In this document: positions 45,708 through 55,508 of the stretch, one piece after another
Layout: each line of letters begins with the position of its first letter
How positions within the stretch are numbered: the stretch's first letter is position 1
NCBI RefSeq assembly: GCF_019880205.1
Contig: NZ_CP082292.1
Location: 1,054,001-1,118,000, forward strand
From: Pantoea alfalfae
Lineage (GTDB): Bacteria; Pseudomonadota; Gammaproteobacteria; Enterobacterales; Enterobacteriaceae
DNA: 64,000 nucleotides
Reading direction: 5' to 3'
Position numbers and translations under genes: made by a program
The notes under the pieces: generated by a model
What the model saw: the letters and a program-made list of their open reading frames with translations, nothing else
Database searches by the model: none
Told to the model about the DNA's origin: nothing

Positions 45708-46481
45708 ATGACTATGACGTCCGACACGGATATCGCGCTGACCGTTAACCATCTGTCGCTGTGGTATGGCGAGCGCCAGGCGCTGCAGGATATCTCTCTG
45801 CAGGTGCCGAAAAACAGGATTACTGCGCTGATTGGCCCGTCGGGCTGTGGCAAGTCGACGCTGCTGCGCTGCTTTAATCGCATGAACGACGTGATTGACC
45901 ACTGCCGGGTAGAGGGTGAGGTGTTACTGGGATCGCAGGCGATCCTGCGCCCCGAACAGGATCTCTCCGCACTGCGCCGTCGGGTCGGCATGGTGTTTCA
46001 GCGGCCTAATCCTTTTCCAAAATCGATTTATGAAAATGTGGTCTACGGGCTGCGTTTACAGGGTGTGCGCGATCGGCGGGTACTGAACGAAGCCTGTGAG
46101 CGTGCGCTGCGCGCAGCCGCGCTGTGGAGTGAGGTGAAAGACCAGCTGTCACAGAATGCGCTGACGCTCTCCACCGGACAGCAGCAGCGGCTGGTGATTG
46201 CCCGCGCCATCGCGATTGAGCCGGAAGTGCTGCTGCTGGATGAGCCGACTTCCGCGCTGGATCCGATTTCTACACTGGTGATTGAAGAGTTGATGACCAC
46301 GCTCAAGCAGCATTTCACGCTGGTGCTGGTGACGCACAACATGCAGCAGGCGTCGCGCGTGTCAGATTACACCGCGTTTATGCATCAGGGCGCGTTAGTG
46401 GAGTTTGATGAGACCGACCGGATTTTCACCGCGCCGAAGCAGCGACGGACCGAAGATTACATTACGGGGCGTTACGGCTGA
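45708..46481 (+). CDS. pstB: PstB-like ABC ATPase
   Basis: A 257-residue ATPase with Walker [10 protein letters not shown], Walker [14 protein letters not shown] and H-loop VTHNMQQA. The PstB-type [19 protein letters not shown] region and the [11 protein letters not shown] end match the family. The signature motif reads LSTGQQQRL where PstB normally has LSGGQQQRL. ATG 45708 or ATG 45714 could start it. No PstS solute-binding gene or PhoU accompanies the operon, so the binding protein would be encoded elsewhere. Confidence 0.9.
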   Translation: MTMTSDTDIALTVNHLSLWYGERQALQDISLQVPKNRITALIGPSGCGKSTLLRCFNRMNDVIDHCRVEGEVLLGSQAILRPEQDLSALRRRVGMVFQRPNPFPKSIYENVVYGLRLQGVRDRRVLNEACERALRAAALWSEVKDQLSQNALTLSTGQQQRLVIARAIAIEPEVLLLDEPTSALDPISTLVIEELMTTLKQHFTLVLVTHNMQQASRVSDYTAFMHQGALVEFDETDRIFTAPKQRRTEDYITGRYG

Positions 46482-46554
46482 GCCAGCAACGGGAGCAGAG
46501 CAGGTTTTTGTGTCAGACGGCTCATAGGCTTAAAGCGATGGGAGCCTATGCCCG

Positions 46555-46692
46555 TAGTAAAGCATCGCGGGCCATGGACAAAAACGCCGGGTGCGTTTTT
46601 GAACAACGCAAAACGTTGGGCCGGCTTCGGGCGCACCTCAGGGATGAGGTGCGTAATCGCCCGTGCTGAGCTGCCATGGATGGCATTTTTTG
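46555..46692 (+). ncRNA. RyfA-like structured intergenic element, copy 2
   Basis: Second copy of the element at 5877-5957, in the pstB-purN gap. It has the AAAGCATCGCGGGCCATGG lead-in, AAAAACGC/GCGTTTTT hairpin with a five-base loop, GAACAACGC, then a 10-bp stem GCGCACCTCA/TGAGGTGCGT. It ends in TGCCATGGATGGCATTTTTT (46672-46691), a small hairpin followed by six T that resembles a rho-independent terminator for a plus-strand transcript. A further stem, ATAGGCT/AGCCTAT, lies just upstream. A sense small RNA is plausible; read-through from pstB is the alternative source. Confidence 0.5.
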
Positions 46693-46768
46693 CGTCTTTA
46701 CGGAGGGCATAGGCTTCCTGAGCCTTTACTCTGCCAGTACTTCATAAGAAGCCCTGGCTTCCAGTGCA

Positions 46769-47407
46769 TCAATCGTTAGCATAACCCTGCGGCGGCAGCG
46801 GTTCGCCATCCAGCCAGGCCTTGCCGTCACGCATCGCCAGACGACCCTCAACAAACCAGCCGATTACCATCGGATAGATGGCATGCTCCTGATGCTGCAC
46901 CCGCTCCGTAATCTCCGCTTCGCTGTCGCCGGGAAAAACCGGGACTTTTGCCTGCAGGATCACCGGACCGCCATCCAGCTCGTCAGTGACGAAATGCACG
47001 GAGGTGCCATGTTCGCTGTCGCCGTTTTCCAGTGCCTGACGGTGCGTATGCAGACCCGGATATTTCGGCAGCAGGGAAGGGTGGATATTCAGCAGTCGAT
47101 CGTGAAAATGCGCCACAAATGCGCTGCTGAGAATGCGCATATAACCCGCCAGCACAATCAGATCCGGACGGTAGGCTTCGATTTCAGCGATGAGCTGACG
47201 ATCAAAAGCTTCGCGGTCAGCGAAGTCGCTGGCGGCAAGCGCGTGGGCGGGGATCCCCGCCTCCTGCGCCCGCGTCAGGCCATAAGCGGCGGCACGGTTG
47301 CTGAACACGGCAGCGACACTGCCGTGAATCCGCCCGCTCTCACAGGCGTCAAGGATGGACTGAAGGTTACTTCCGTTACCGGAAATCAGTACAACCAGCT
47401 TCTTCAT
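46769..47407 (-). CDS. purN: PurN phosphoribosylglycinamide formyltransferase
   Basis: A 212-residue enzyme adding a formyl group to GAR in purine synthesis. It begins [22 protein letters not shown]. Catalytic residues lie in [12 protein letters not shown] and [11 protein letters not shown]. It overlaps purM by 4 bp (ATGA at 47404-47407) and is the second gene of the PurR-controlled purMN operon. Confidence 0.97.
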   Translation of the reverse strand: MKKLVVLISGNGSNLQSILDACESGRIHGSVAAVFSNRAAAYGLTRAQEAGIPAHALAASDFADREAFDRQLIAEIEAYRPDLIVLAGYMRILSSAFVAHFHDRLLNIHPSLLPKYPGLHTHRQALENGDSEHGTSVHFVTDELDGGPVILQAKVPVFPGDSEAEITERVQHQEHAIYPMVIGWFVEGRLAMRDGKAWLDGEPLPPQGYAND

Positions 47408-48444
47408 CCGTTGATGACCACACGCTCTTCTGCATCAGACGCTTTAATCACGCCGAGCTTCCAGGCTTTCTCGCCCGCGGCCTGCATTAGCGCAATCGCG
47501 TTGTCCGCGTCTGTCGGGCTCAGTGCGATGATCATGCCGACGCCGCAGTTAAAGGTGCGGTACATCTCGAAGCGGCTGACGTTGCCCGCCTGCTGTAACC
47601 AGCTGAAGACCGCCGGCCACTGCCAGCTCTTCTCGTCGATCACGGCCTGGGTGTTGTCGGGCAGCACGCGCGGAATATTCTCCCAGAAGCCACCGCCGGT
47701 CAGGTGCGCGATAGCGTGCACATCGACCTGCTCAATCAGGCTCAGGATATTTTTCACGTAGATGCGGGTCGGTTCCAGCAGATGATCGGCCAGCGGTTTA
47801 CCTTCCAGCTGTTCAGCCAGCGGATCGGTATTGCTGACTTCCAGAATCTTACGCACCAGCGAATAGCCGTTAGAGTGCGGGCCGCTGGAGCCGAGGGCGA
47901 TCAGCACGTCGCCATCCTGCACCTTACTGCCATCGATAATTTCTGACTTTTCCACCACGCCGACACAGAAACCGGCCACGTCGTAATCTTCGCCGTGATA
48001 CATGCCTGGCATCTCAGCGGTTTCACCGCCTACCAGCGCACAACCCGACTGCAGACACCCTTCGGCGATGCCGGTGATCACCGCAGAGGCGGTATCCACA
48101 TCCAGTTTGCCAGTGGCGTAGTAGTCGAGAAAGAAGAGCGGCTCGGCGCCCTGAACCACCAGGTCGTTGACGCACATCGCGACCAGGTCAACGCCAATGG
48201 CATCGTGACGTTTAAGATCCATCGCCAGACGCAGCTTGGTGCCAACGCCATCGGTGCCGGAGACCAGCACGGGTTCACGGTATTTTTGCGGCAGCGCGCA
48301 AAGCGCACCAAAACCGCCCAGTCCACCCATCACTTCCGGGCGACGCGTCTTTTTCACTACGCCTTTAATACGGTCAACCAGAGCGTTACCAGCATCAATA
48401 TCAACACCGGCGTCTTTGTAACTGAGAGAGGTTTTGTCGGTCAC
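47404..48444 (-). CDS. purM: PurM AIR synthetase
   Basis: A 346-residue ATP-dependent cyclo-ligase converting FGAM to AIR. It begins [24 protein letters not shown]. The signature segments [23 protein letters not shown] and [14 protein letters not shown] are present. It is transcribed divergently from upp; a near-perfect PurR box lies 65 bp upstream. Confidence 0.98.
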   Translation of the reverse strand: MTDKTSLSYKDAGVDIDAGNALVDRIKGVVKKTRRPEVMGGLGGFGALCALPQKYREPVLVSGTDGVGTKLRLAMDLKRHDAIGVDLVAMCVNDLVVQGAEPLFFLDYYATGKLDVDTASAVITGIAEGCLQSGCALVGGETAEMPGMYHGEDYDVAGFCVGVVEKSEIIDGSKVQDGDVLIALGSSGPHSNGYSLVRKILEVSNTDPLAEQLEGKPLADHLLEPTRIYVKNILSLIEQVDVHAIAHLTGGGFWENIPRVLPDNTQAVIDEKSWQWPAVFSWLQQAGNVSRFEMYRTFNCGVGMIIALSPTDADNAIALMQAAGEKAWKLGVIKASDAEERVVING

Positions 48445-48495
48445 TGCGAGGTCCCCACGCGAGTTGCGGTTGGTGGTTTAAAATAAAGCGCGGCA

Positions 48496-48524
48496 ATTCT
48501 ATCAGTGCAGGCAAACGTTTGCGA
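48496..48524 (-). promoter_or_regulatory. purMN promoter with PurR operator
   Basis: AGGCAAACGTTTGCGA (48509-48524) has a 12-base self-complementary core (GCAAACGTTTGC) and matches the PurR consensus at 13 of 16 positions. On the minus strand it overlaps the -35 zone of a promoter whose -10 is TAGAAT (48501-48496). Purine repression of purMN is established in E. coli. Confidence 0.85.
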
Positions 48525-48674
48525 GTCCGGCATTGCGCATCAGGCGATTTTCATTAATCCTCTATTTGTCCCGGTAAAACCCGCGGCTTTGCGCAAGAGC
48601 AGGTGGCGCAGCGCGCAAAAGGCGGTATAATCCCGCGATTTTTTTTTAGCTCAACTCATTCCGGGAGAACACCA

Positions 48675-49301
48675 ATGAAGATCGTGGAAGTCAGACACCC
48701 GCTGGTCAAACATAAACTGGGCCTGATGCGTGAGCATGATATCAGTACAAAGCGTTTTCGCGAGCTGGCCTCTGAAGTGGGCAGCCTGCTGACCTACGAA
48801 GCGACCGCCGATCTGGAAACAGAGCGCGTCACCATTGAGGGCTGGAACGGCCCGGTAGAGATCGATCAGATTAAAGGCAAAAAAATCACGGTGGTTCCGA
48901 TCCTGCGTGCCGGCCTGGGCATGATGGAAGGGGTGCTTGAACACGTTCCCAGCGCCCGTATCAGCGTGGTGGGTGTTTACCGTGATGAAGAGACGCTGGA
49001 GCCGGTTCCTTATTTCCAGAAGCTGGTCTCTAACATTGAAGAGCGCCTGGCGCTGGTGGTCGACCCGATGCTGGCGACCGGTGGCTCTATGATCGCCACC
49101 ATCGACCTGCTGAAGAAAGCGGGCTGCACCAGCATCAAAGTGCTGGTTCTGGTTGCCGCACCAGAGGGGATTGCCGCCCTGGAGAAAGCGCATCCTGACG
49201 TCGAGCTTTACACCGCGTCAGTGGATCAGGGACTGAACGAAAAGGGTTACATCATTCCCGGGCTCGGCGATGCCGGGGACAAGATTTTCGGAACCAAATA
49301 A
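48675..49301 (+). CDS. upp: Upp uracil phosphoribosyltransferase
   Basis: A 208-residue salvage enzyme converting uracil plus PRPP to UMP. Start ATG 48675 ([18 protein letters not shown]) gives the exact E. coli length; an in-frame upstream frame to 48603 is non-homologous. The PRPP loop is [12 protein letters not shown] (about residues 128-139) and the uracil-binding end is [25 protein letters not shown] at 48626-48631 is a likely -10, although no good -35 was found. uraA follows after a terminator. Confidence 0.98.
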   Translation: MKIVEVRHPLVKHKLGLMREHDISTKRFRELASEVGSLLTYEATADLETERVTIEGWNGPVEIDQIKGKKITVVPILRAGLGMMEGVLEHVPSARISVVGVYRDEETLEPVPYFQKLVSNIEERLALVVDPMLATGGSMIATIDLLKKAGCTSIKVLVLVAAPEGIAALEKAHPDVELYTASVDQGLNEKGYIIPGLGDAGDKIFGTK

Positions 49302-49308
49302 ATCGCAC

Positions 49309-49335
49309 AGCCGACCAGAGAGTCGGCTTTTTTTT
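49309..49335 (+). terminator. upp terminator
   Basis: AGCCGAC (49309-49315) and GTCGGCT (49322-49328) form a stem over six bases, followed by a T-run to 49335. It should reduce but may not abolish read-through into uraA. Confidence 0.88.
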
Positions 49336-49445
49336 GGCAAAAAAACTCCCCGAATGAATTCGGTCTGCCGCAAGGCGCATCGGCATCACTGCTGCTGTGC
49401 CAGAGGCGCGAAACCCCGGGGATAAAAAACATAAGGGGATAAATG

Positions 49446-50729
49446 ATGACTCGTCGCGCCATTGGCGTCAGTGAACGGCCGCCGTTACTGCAAACCATTC
49501 CACTCAGCCTGCAACACCTGTTTGCCATGTTTGGTGCCACGGTACTGGTGCCGATTCTGTTCCACATTAACCCGGCGACGGTGCTGTTGTTTAACGGCGT
49601 CGGCACACTGATTTATCTCTTTATCTGTAAAGGCAAAATTCCCGCCTATCTTGGTTCCAGTTTTGCCTTTATCTCGCCGGTGCTGCTGCTGTTGCCACTG
49701 GGTTATGAGGTCGCGCTGGGCGGATTTATCCTGTGCGGCGTGCTGTTCTGTCTCGTGGCGCTGATTGTGAAACGCGCGGGTACCGGCTGGCTCGACGTGA
49801 TGTTTCCCCCGGCGGCCATGGGCGCGATTGTGGCCGTCATTGGTCTGGAGCTGGCGGGTGTCGCCGCCAATATGGCCGGCCTGCTGCCCGCTGAAGGCAG
49901 TGCGCCCGACAGCAAAACCGTGCTGATTTCGCTGGTCACGCTGGCGGTAACGGTATTCGGTTCAGTGCTGTTCCGCGGTTTCCTGGCAATCATCCCGATT
50001 CTGGTCGGCGTCGTGGCGGGGTATCTGCTCTCTGCCTTTATGGGCATCGTTGACTGGAGTGGCGTGATCAAAGCCCCCTGGTTTGCCCTGCCAACCTTCT
50101 ATACACCGCGCTTTGAGTGGGTGGCGATGCTGACGATTCTGCCCGCGGCGCTGGTCGTGATTGCCGAGCATATCGGTCATCTGGTGGTCACCGCCAACAT
50201 CGTGAAGAAAGATTTGATTCGCGACCCTGGCCTGCATCGTTCGATGTTCGCCAACGGCTTATCCACCGTTATTTCAGGCTTCTTTGGTTCGACGCCAAAT
50301 ACCACCTACGGTGAAAACATCGGGGTGATGGCGATTACCCGCGTCTATAGCACCTGGGTGATTGGCGGCGCGGCGATTCTGGCGATTCTGCTCTCCTGCG
50401 TCGGCAAACTGGCGGCGGTGATCCAGGCGATCCCTGTTCCGGTCATGGGCGGCGTGTCGCTGCTGCTCTATGGCGTGATTGGCGCATCCGGTATCCGCGT
50501 GTTGATCGAATCCAAAGTCGATTACAACAAAGCGCAGAACCTGATCCTGACCTCGGTGATCCTGATCATCGGCGTCAGCGGAGCGAAGGTGCATATCGGC
50601 GCAGCAGAGCTAAAAGGCATGGCACTGGCGACGATCGTGGGTGTCGGCCTGGCGCTGATCTTCCGTGTGATCTCGCTGTTACGTCCGGAAGAAGTGGTGC
50701 TGGAGGCTGAGGAACCACGCGAGCATTGA
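49446..50729 (+). CDS. uraA: UraA uracil:proton symporter
   Basis: A 427-residue NCS2 permease closely matching E. coli UraA ([25 protein letters not shown]). ATG 49446 has AAGGGG at 7 bp; the adjacent ATG 49443 is 4 bp from it. Fourteen hydrophobic segments are expected. The signature [22 protein letters not shown] and the substrate Glu region [14 protein letters not shown] are present. It pairs with upp for uracil uptake and conversion. Transcription continues toward hda. Confidence 0.97.
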   Translation: MTRRAIGVSERPPLLQTIPLSLQHLFAMFGATVLVPILFHINPATVLLFNGVGTLIYLFICKGKIPAYLGSSFAFISPVLLLLPLGYEVALGGFILCGVLFCLVALIVKRAGTGWLDVMFPPAAMGAIVAVIGLELAGVAANMAGLLPAEGSAPDSKTVLISLVTLAVTVFGSVLFRGFLAIIPILVGVVAGYLLSAFMGIVDWSGVIKAPWFALPTFYTPRFEWVAMLTILPAALVVIAEHIGHLVVTANIVKKDLIRDPGLHRSMFANGLSTVISGFFGSTPNTTYGENIGVMAITRVYSTWVIGGAAILAILLSCVGKLAAVIQAIPVPVMGGVSLLLYGVIGASGIRVLIESKVDYNKAQNLILTSVILIIGVSGAKVHIGAAELKGMALATIVGVGLALIFRVISLLRPEEVVLEAEEPREH

Positions 50730-50836
50730 TCGCAGCGCGCCTGACAGGATCGGGGCAGGGACGCCCCATTCATCTCTTTCTGAAAACTGTGTTAGACTTC
50801 CCCCGATTTTTTGCTTGTTCTCTTGCTGAGGTGCTT

Positions 50837-51538
50837 CTGAACACGCCGGCACAATTGTCATTGCCACTCTATTTACCCGACGATGAAACCTTTTCCAGCT
50901 TCTGGCCGGGGGAAAACCCGTCGCTGATTGCCGCACTCAAAGGCGCTCTCAATCAACAACATGGCAGCTATCTCTACTTCTGGTCACGCGAAGGCGGCGG
51001 GCGGAGCCATCTGCTGCACGCCGCGTGCGCTGAAATGTCCGCGCGCAGCGAAGCGGTCGGCTACGTTCCGCTGGATAAACGCACCTGGTTTGTTCCGGAA
51101 GTACTGGAAGGGATGGAGCAGCTGTCACTGGTCTGCATCGATAACATTGAGTGCATTGCAGGCGAACCGGAGTGGGAGATGGCGATCTTCGATCTCTATA
51201 ACCGCATTCTGGAAACCGGCAATACGCGCCTGTTTATTACCGGCGATCGTCCGCCACGCCAGCTGAATCTGCAGCTGCCCGATCTCGCCTCGCGGCTGGA
51301 CTGGGGACAGATCTATCGCCTGCAGCCGCTCTCCGACGAAGACAAACTGCAGGCGCTGCAACTGCGTGCCGGGTTACGTGGTTTTGAGCTGCCGGAAGAT
51401 GTGGGTCGCTTCCTGCTGAAGCGACTGGATCGGGAAATGCGCACGCTGTTTGATACGCTGGATCGGCTTGATCGCGCCTCGATCAGCGCACAGCGTAAGC
51501 TCACGATTCCCTTCGTTAAAGAGACGCTCGGCCTTTAA
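50837..51538 (+). CDS. hda: Hda regulatory inactivator of DnaA (CTG start)
   Basis: A 233-residue AAA+ protein related to DnaA. With the beta-clamp on DNA it stimulates hydrolysis of DnaA-bound ATP (RIDA) and prevents re-initiation. The best match to E. coli starts at CTG 50837, reading [18 protein letters not shown]; the clamp-binding motif QLSLPL follows immediately. No ATG or GTG fits the N-terminus, and CTG initiation is accepted for E. coli hda. The nucleotide loop is [18 protein letters not shown]. It overlaps the convergent yfgD end by 4 bp. Confidence 0.93.
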   Translation: MNTPAQLSLPLYLPDDETFSSFWPGENPSLIAALKGALNQQHGSYLYFWSREGGGRSHLLHAACAEMSARSEAVGYVPLDKRTWFVPEVLEGMEQLSLVCIDNIECIAGEPEWEMAIFDLYNRILETGNTRLFITGDRPPRQLNLQLPDLASRLDWGQIYRLQPLSDEDKLQALQLRAGLRGFELPEDVGRFLLKRLDREMRTLFDTLDRLDRASISAQRKLTIPFVKETLGL

Positions 51539-51876
51539 AGAATGTCGAGCACCGCTTCTGGCGGACGTCCAATCCGCGCCTTATCGCCATTGATCACAAT
51601 CGGTCTTTCAATCAGCACCGGATTTCCCACCAGCGCATTCAGCAGCGCACTTTCGTTTTTGTCGCCAAGTGCCAGCTCGCTGTAGATCGCCTCTTTGGTA
51701 CGCATCAACTCTCGTGCGCTCTGCATCCCCAGTTTCTGTAGCAGAATTTGCAGCGTCTCGCGGTCGGGTGGCGTCTGCAGATAGAGCACCACTTCCGGCT
51801 CAATCCCGCGCGCGTTCAGCAGCGCCAGCGTTTCGCGGCTCTTGCTGCAGCGCGGGTTGTGGTAAATCGTCACCAT
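51535..51876 (-). CDS. yfgD: YfgD ArsC-family thiol reductase
   Basis: A 113-residue arsenate-reductase-family protein. Start ATG 51876 ([20 protein letters not shown]) follows GGAGAGTC; a longer frame to 51903 is unlikely. The P-loop-like NPRCSKSRE holds the catalytic Cys9. The ending [23 protein letters not shown] is the ArsC/YfgD form. True arsenate reduction is not assured for YfgD. It sits between hda and bepA as in E. coli, with no arsenic genes nearby. Confidence 0.92.
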   Translation of the reverse strand: MVTIYHNPRCSKSRETLALLNARGIEPEVVLYLQTPPDRETLQILLQKLGMQSARELMRTKEAIYSELALGDKNESALLNALVGNPVLIERPIVINGDKARIGRPPEAVLDIL

Positions 51877-51920
51877 TTCAGACTCTCCTTTTATTTTTGG
51901 CATGTCAGCAACGTCGTTTC

Positions 51921-53384
51921 TCAGCCTTTCTGATATTGCTTAAACCGCTGCTGCAACTGACGAAGCTGATCGATACGGGCATCGTAGCGCGCCTGTTTCA
52001 GGCTGCCGAGCGGCACCTGTGCGCTGGCGCTGCCTAACGCGGTGATTGCCTGATCAAGCTGGCCATTCAGCGCCAGGCTCTCTGCCCGTGCCGACAACTC
52101 TTCATCATTCAGTCCCTGCTGGGCAGAAGCCTGTGCCAGTAAATCCCAGCCGTTAGGATCATCTTTATTGGCCCAGGTATAGCGGTTCAGAATACGACTG
52201 GCACTGGCATACTGCTTCGCTTCAACATAGGCATTCGCCAGGTTGAGCTGCACCACCGGACTGTTTTTGGCACCAGTGGCGGCGGTGAGCAGGGCGATCG
52301 CCTGTTGTGGCTGGTTCAGGCCGATGTCGATGTCTGACATGATATCCAGGAACCAGACGTTATTGGGCTGTTTCGCCAGCAGTGGCGTCATAATCCGCTT
52401 CGCATCGGCATAGCTCTTCGCCTGTAAAAACTGTATAGCCTTGCCATATTGTGACGCCAGCTGCTCGCGGGCATTACCGCTGGCATACTGACTCAGCAGT
52501 TCGTCAGTGAGCTGATTACGCCCGGTGGCGTACATCCCCAGCGCACGCACCTTCGCCAGGTAAAAATCTTCAGTAGACTGAACGACGACGGGGCGCATCT
52601 GGTTAGCACGGTTGCGGGCATCCGCCAGACGGCTGTCGGGCAGGGGGTGGGTCAGCAGAATTTCAGGTGGCTTCGAGGAGAAGCGGCTCTGATCGGCCAG
52701 CTTCTGCAGAAAATTTGGCATCGCCTGGGGATCGAAACCGGCGCGCTGCAGCACCTGAATGCCGATGCGGTCCGCCTCCTGCTCATTGCCCTGCGTAAAG
52801 CTGATAATTCCCTGCTGCGTACCCGCCAGGGTGCCGGTCAGCGCTGCCATGCCCGCCTGCGGACTGGCCATCGCCAGCAGAATCGAACCCAGCGCTCCGA
52901 CCCAGGTCAGCGGCGCATTGCGCTTCTGATCTTCCATGGCACGCGCCAGATGGCGCTGGGTGACATGTGAAATTTCATGCGCCATCACTGATGCCAGCTG
53001 ACTTTCATTTTCGGTAAAGCGGAACAGCGCCGAATGCAGCACCACGTTGCCACCGAAGAAGGCAAAGGCGTTGAGCTCATCATTCTGGATCAGAAAGAAA
53101 TGGAACGGGGTTTTTACGGCGTCGGCGTGCGAGACCAGCCGCTGCCCCAGCTGATTAATGTACTGATTAAGCAGCGGATCGTTGATCAGCGGCGCACTGG
53201 CACGCAGCTGGCGCACATAAAAGTCGCCCATCTGCAGTTCCTGATTAATCGACAGGGTCGAACCGGCCGTTGTGCCAATATCGGGAAGTGAATCACTGAC
53301 ATCAGCGTGGGCCGGTGTCAGAGTGGTGAAAATGAGCGTCGGGAGGAGCGCGGCGATTAGCGTTTTCTTTAACCGGTTCAACAT
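51921..53384 (-). CDS. bepA: BepA outer-membrane assembly-enhancing protease
   Basis: A 487-residue periplasmic M48 metalloprotease with C-terminal TPR repeats; it degrades stalled LptD and assists outer-membrane protein assembly with BAM. It begins [20 protein letters not shown] with signal cleavage around AHA-DVSD. The zinc motif HEISH is in [18 protein letters not shown], with the third ligand in [11 protein letters not shown]. The TPR region starts near residue 310. E. coli has perM divergent to it; here an empty 750-bp region follows. Confidence 0.96.
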   Translation of the reverse strand: MLNRLKKTLIAALLPTLIFTTLTPAHADVSDSLPDIGTTAGSTLSINQELQMGDFYVRQLRASAPLINDPLLNQYINQLGQRLVSHADAVKTPFHFFLIQNDELNAFAFFGGNVVLHSALFRFTENESQLASVMAHEISHVTQRHLARAMEDQKRNAPLTWVGALGSILLAMASPQAGMAALTGTLAGTQQGIISFTQGNEQEADRIGIQVLQRAGFDPQAMPNFLQKLADQSRFSSKPPEILLTHPLPDSRLADARNRANQMRPVVVQSTEDFYLAKVRALGMYATGRNQLTDELLSQYASGNAREQLASQYGKAIQFLQAKSYADAKRIMTPLLAKQPNNVWFLDIMSDIDIGLNQPQQAIALLTAATGAKNSPVVQLNLANAYVEAKQYASASRILNRYTWANKDDPNGWDLLAQASAQQGLNDEELSARAESLALNGQLDQAITALGSASAQVPLGSLKQARYDARIDQLRQLQQRFKQYQKG

Positions 53385-54137
53385 GCCTTAATCCTGTAGA
53401 GAGGCCCTGAAAATGGACAGGTGCGCAGCGGGAATGTTCCATTTTTCGCAGATAACGGCGGTTTGTGACTATCTTAACCAGAGCATCAAAAGAAAGAAAT
53501 GTCGTTTTCTGGTCATGGCCTGATGTAATTTGTGCAAAATCGCAGATTTTGACGAAAAAAACTGAACATCCTGCCAACTTAAACCGCAGTTAAACGAGGT
53601 AAATCCGGCGAGGTTTTACCGGGATCCTGAGCAGGTAAGTTGCCACTTATCTGTTCATTCCCGTCGCGCTTCGCCGGAATAGAGCAGAATCCGCTGACAG
53701 ACATCCGGAACAGTAATCGTTCTTTTTTTAAAGTTATGTAAATTCAATCAGAAAAACTGAATATGGCACGTGTTTTTCCAGGTCTACTCTGAAAAAATAG
53801 CCCACGCTGAGCCGCAAAATGTCTCTGCGCCATTGATAAATTAAATCGATTCGTCTGCCCCCTCTTCCTGATTCCAGCTAAGCCTGGATTTTATTTTTTC
53901 GCGTCAACTCAACAGGCAGAGATTAAATCCCTGATAGTCAGATCCACTGCTGCTAAGACACTTTTTTCTGCATGATGAAAATCTTCAATTAATTCTCTCT
54001 GTGAATAATTTCAGCGGTTATCAATAGCGCGTTGACCTGAATTTACAGAAGCGAGAATTAAACCCGCGCTGTGGTATAGATAGCCGACCGGATTCAGTCC
54101 TGAATCTGACAGACATTATTTGCCGGAGAGAAGTGTT
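53385..54137 (+). other. 753-bp gene-free, AT-rich region
   Basis: No credible gene was found between bepA and the first DsrE-like gene. The stretch is visibly richer in A and T than its neighbours from about 53700 to 54060. A small stem (CCAG/CTGG, near 53875-53891) before a T-rich tract could terminate a short transcript. TTGACC at 54032-54037 may be a -35 for the DsrE pair. It occupies the place of perM in E. coli and may mark the left edge of the accessory block. Confidence 0.45.
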
Positions 54138-54743
54138 ATGCGTTCAGTTGTTTCATACGCGTTAATCGCCATTATTGGCGGCGTCGTTGGCGCGGCTGTC
54201 ACACAGAGTGGCGATATTTACGACAAAGTGACACGTCATTTTGCAACCGAGCCACAGGAAGCCCCTGGATTCTGGAGCACCCCGGCGATTGAAGGTTATG
54301 GCAAAATTCATTACGAGCCTGATGCCGCGTTTAAACCGGTAGCGGGCCTGAGCAACAAAATTGTTTTCCAGATTACCCGAAGCGACGGCGCGATGACCGC
54401 ACCGAATCTGGGACTGGAACGTGTGGCGCGCGTGGTCAATCTCTATATCGCCTCCGGCATTCCGGCGGACCAGCTGAAGTTTGTGGTTTCGGTTACGGGT
54501 GACGCGACACCTGCCATGCTGGATAACGCCCATTTCAAACAGTTTTATGGCATCGAAAATCCAAACCTGAAGCTGATTAATGAGCTGAATCAGGCGGGAG
54601 TGAAAGTCTCGGTCTGCGATCAGTCCGTGGCATTCCATCACTATCCGAATAACTGGATTGATAAATCAGTCGTCCATGCGCTTTCCAGTCCGACCACGGT
54701 ATCCACCCTGCAAAACCAGGGGTACGCGTGGCTGGCAATGTAA
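54138..54743 (+). CDS. DsrE-family exported protein, copy 1
   Basis: A 201-residue protein. Start ATG 54138 (MRSVVSYALIAIIGGVVGA) follows CGGAGAG. A hydrophobic N-terminus (about residues 4-22) is a signal anchor or signal peptide. The rest is a DsrE/DsrF-like alpha/beta domain with NKIVFQITRSDG, PNLGLERVARVVNLYIASG, KFVVSVTGDATPAML and VSVCDQSVAFHHYPNNWID, which holds the single cysteine. Cytoplasmic DsrE proteins relay sulfur through such a cysteine; an exported form suggests a periplasmic thiol role, but none is established. A tandem paralogue follows 31 bp later. Confidence 0.75.
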   Translation: MRSVVSYALIAIIGGVVGAAVTQSGDIYDKVTRHFATEPQEAPGFWSTPAIEGYGKIHYEPDAAFKPVAGLSNKIVFQITRSDGAMTAPNLGLERVARVVNLYIASGIPADQLKFVVSVTGDATPAMLDNAHFKQFYGIENPNLKLINELNQAGVKVSVCDQSVAFHHYPNNWIDKSVVHALSSPTTVSTLQNQGYAWLAM

Positions 54744-54774
54744 TTGATGTTTTAAACGACCGGGAGAAGAGTTA

Positions 54775-55383
54775 ATGCGTCCAGCAGCGTTAGTAGTGAT
54801 GGCAGCCGTAGCAGGATTTATTGGCGGCAATGTTTTACAGTTGCCGGAATTATTCGATAAGGTCAGCGGCAAAATGGCAGATAATAAATCTGAGCCCGCT
54901 GATTTCTGGAGTACGCCTGCGATTGATGGCTACGGCAAAATACATTATGTCGATACGCCGGCATTTAAACCCGGCACCACAGCGGGTCTGAGTAATAAAA
55001 TTGTTTTCCAGATTAACCATAATGATGGCGATATTCGTAAGCCGAATCTGGGCCTGGAGCGTGTAGCGCGTGTCACCAACCTCTATTATGCAGCGGGTGT
55101 GCCACTCGACCAGCTGAAATTTGTGGTGTCGATCAACGGCGACGCGGTGTCGTCAGCGCTGAATAATGACCAGTTCAGCAAAGCCTACGGCGTGGATAAC
55201 CCAAACCTGAAGCTGATCAGCGAACTGAAAAAAGCGGGCGTTCAGGTCACGATCTGCGACCAGTCCGTGGCGTTTCATCAGCTTGATCGCAACTGGATCG
55301 ACCCGATGGTCACCCACACCATCTCCAGCGGCACCACCGTTGCCACCCTGGAAAACAGCGGTTACGCCTTCCTGATGCTTTAA
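54775..55383 (+). CDS. DsrE-family exported protein, copy 2
   Basis: A 202-residue paralogue of the preceding gene. It shares FWSTPAI-GYGKIHY, GLSNKIVFQI, PNLGLERVARV-NLY, DQLKFVVS, NPNLKLI-EL and CDQSVAFH, again with one cysteine (VTICDQSV). The N-terminus MRPAALVVMAAVAGFIGGNV is hydrophobic, suggesting an anchor. AGAAGAG precedes the ATG. Duplication with retained cysteine and strong core conservation implies both are functional, perhaps as a heterodimer as in other DsrEF systems. Confidence 0.75.
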   Translation: MRPAALVVMAAVAGFIGGNVLQLPELFDKVSGKMADNKSEPADFWSTPAIDGYGKIHYVDTPAFKPGTTAGLSNKIVFQINHNDGDIRKPNLGLERVARVTNLYYAAGVPLDQLKFVVSINGDAVSSALNNDQFSKAYGVDNPNLKLISELKKAGVQVTICDQSVAFHQLDRNWIDPMVTHTISSGTTVATLENSGYAFLML

Positions 55384-55470
55384 TTCTCCAGCAGCGGCGT
55401 CACTGCCGCTGTCACCTGCCAGTCAGATTCCTGTGATACGCCTGTCATATAACGCCGCTAGTTTACATCG

Positions 55471-55490
55471 CAATGAGATCGATCTCATTG
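55471..55490 (+). promoter_or_regulatory. Perfect 20-bp palindrome, LacI-family operator
   Basis: CAATGAGATCGATCTCATTG is a perfect palindrome with the central CG typical of LacI/GalR operators. It lies 18 bp upstream of a LacI-type repressor gene heading a transporter operon. Autoregulation and control of the operon are inferred. Confidence 0.75.
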
Positions 55491-55508
55491 ACGATAAACG
55501 AGGCAGTC

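Noticed and set aside
46883..47761. A 292-codon plus-strand frame across purN and purM
   Set aside because: It crosses two conserved overlapping genes on the other strand and has no family features.
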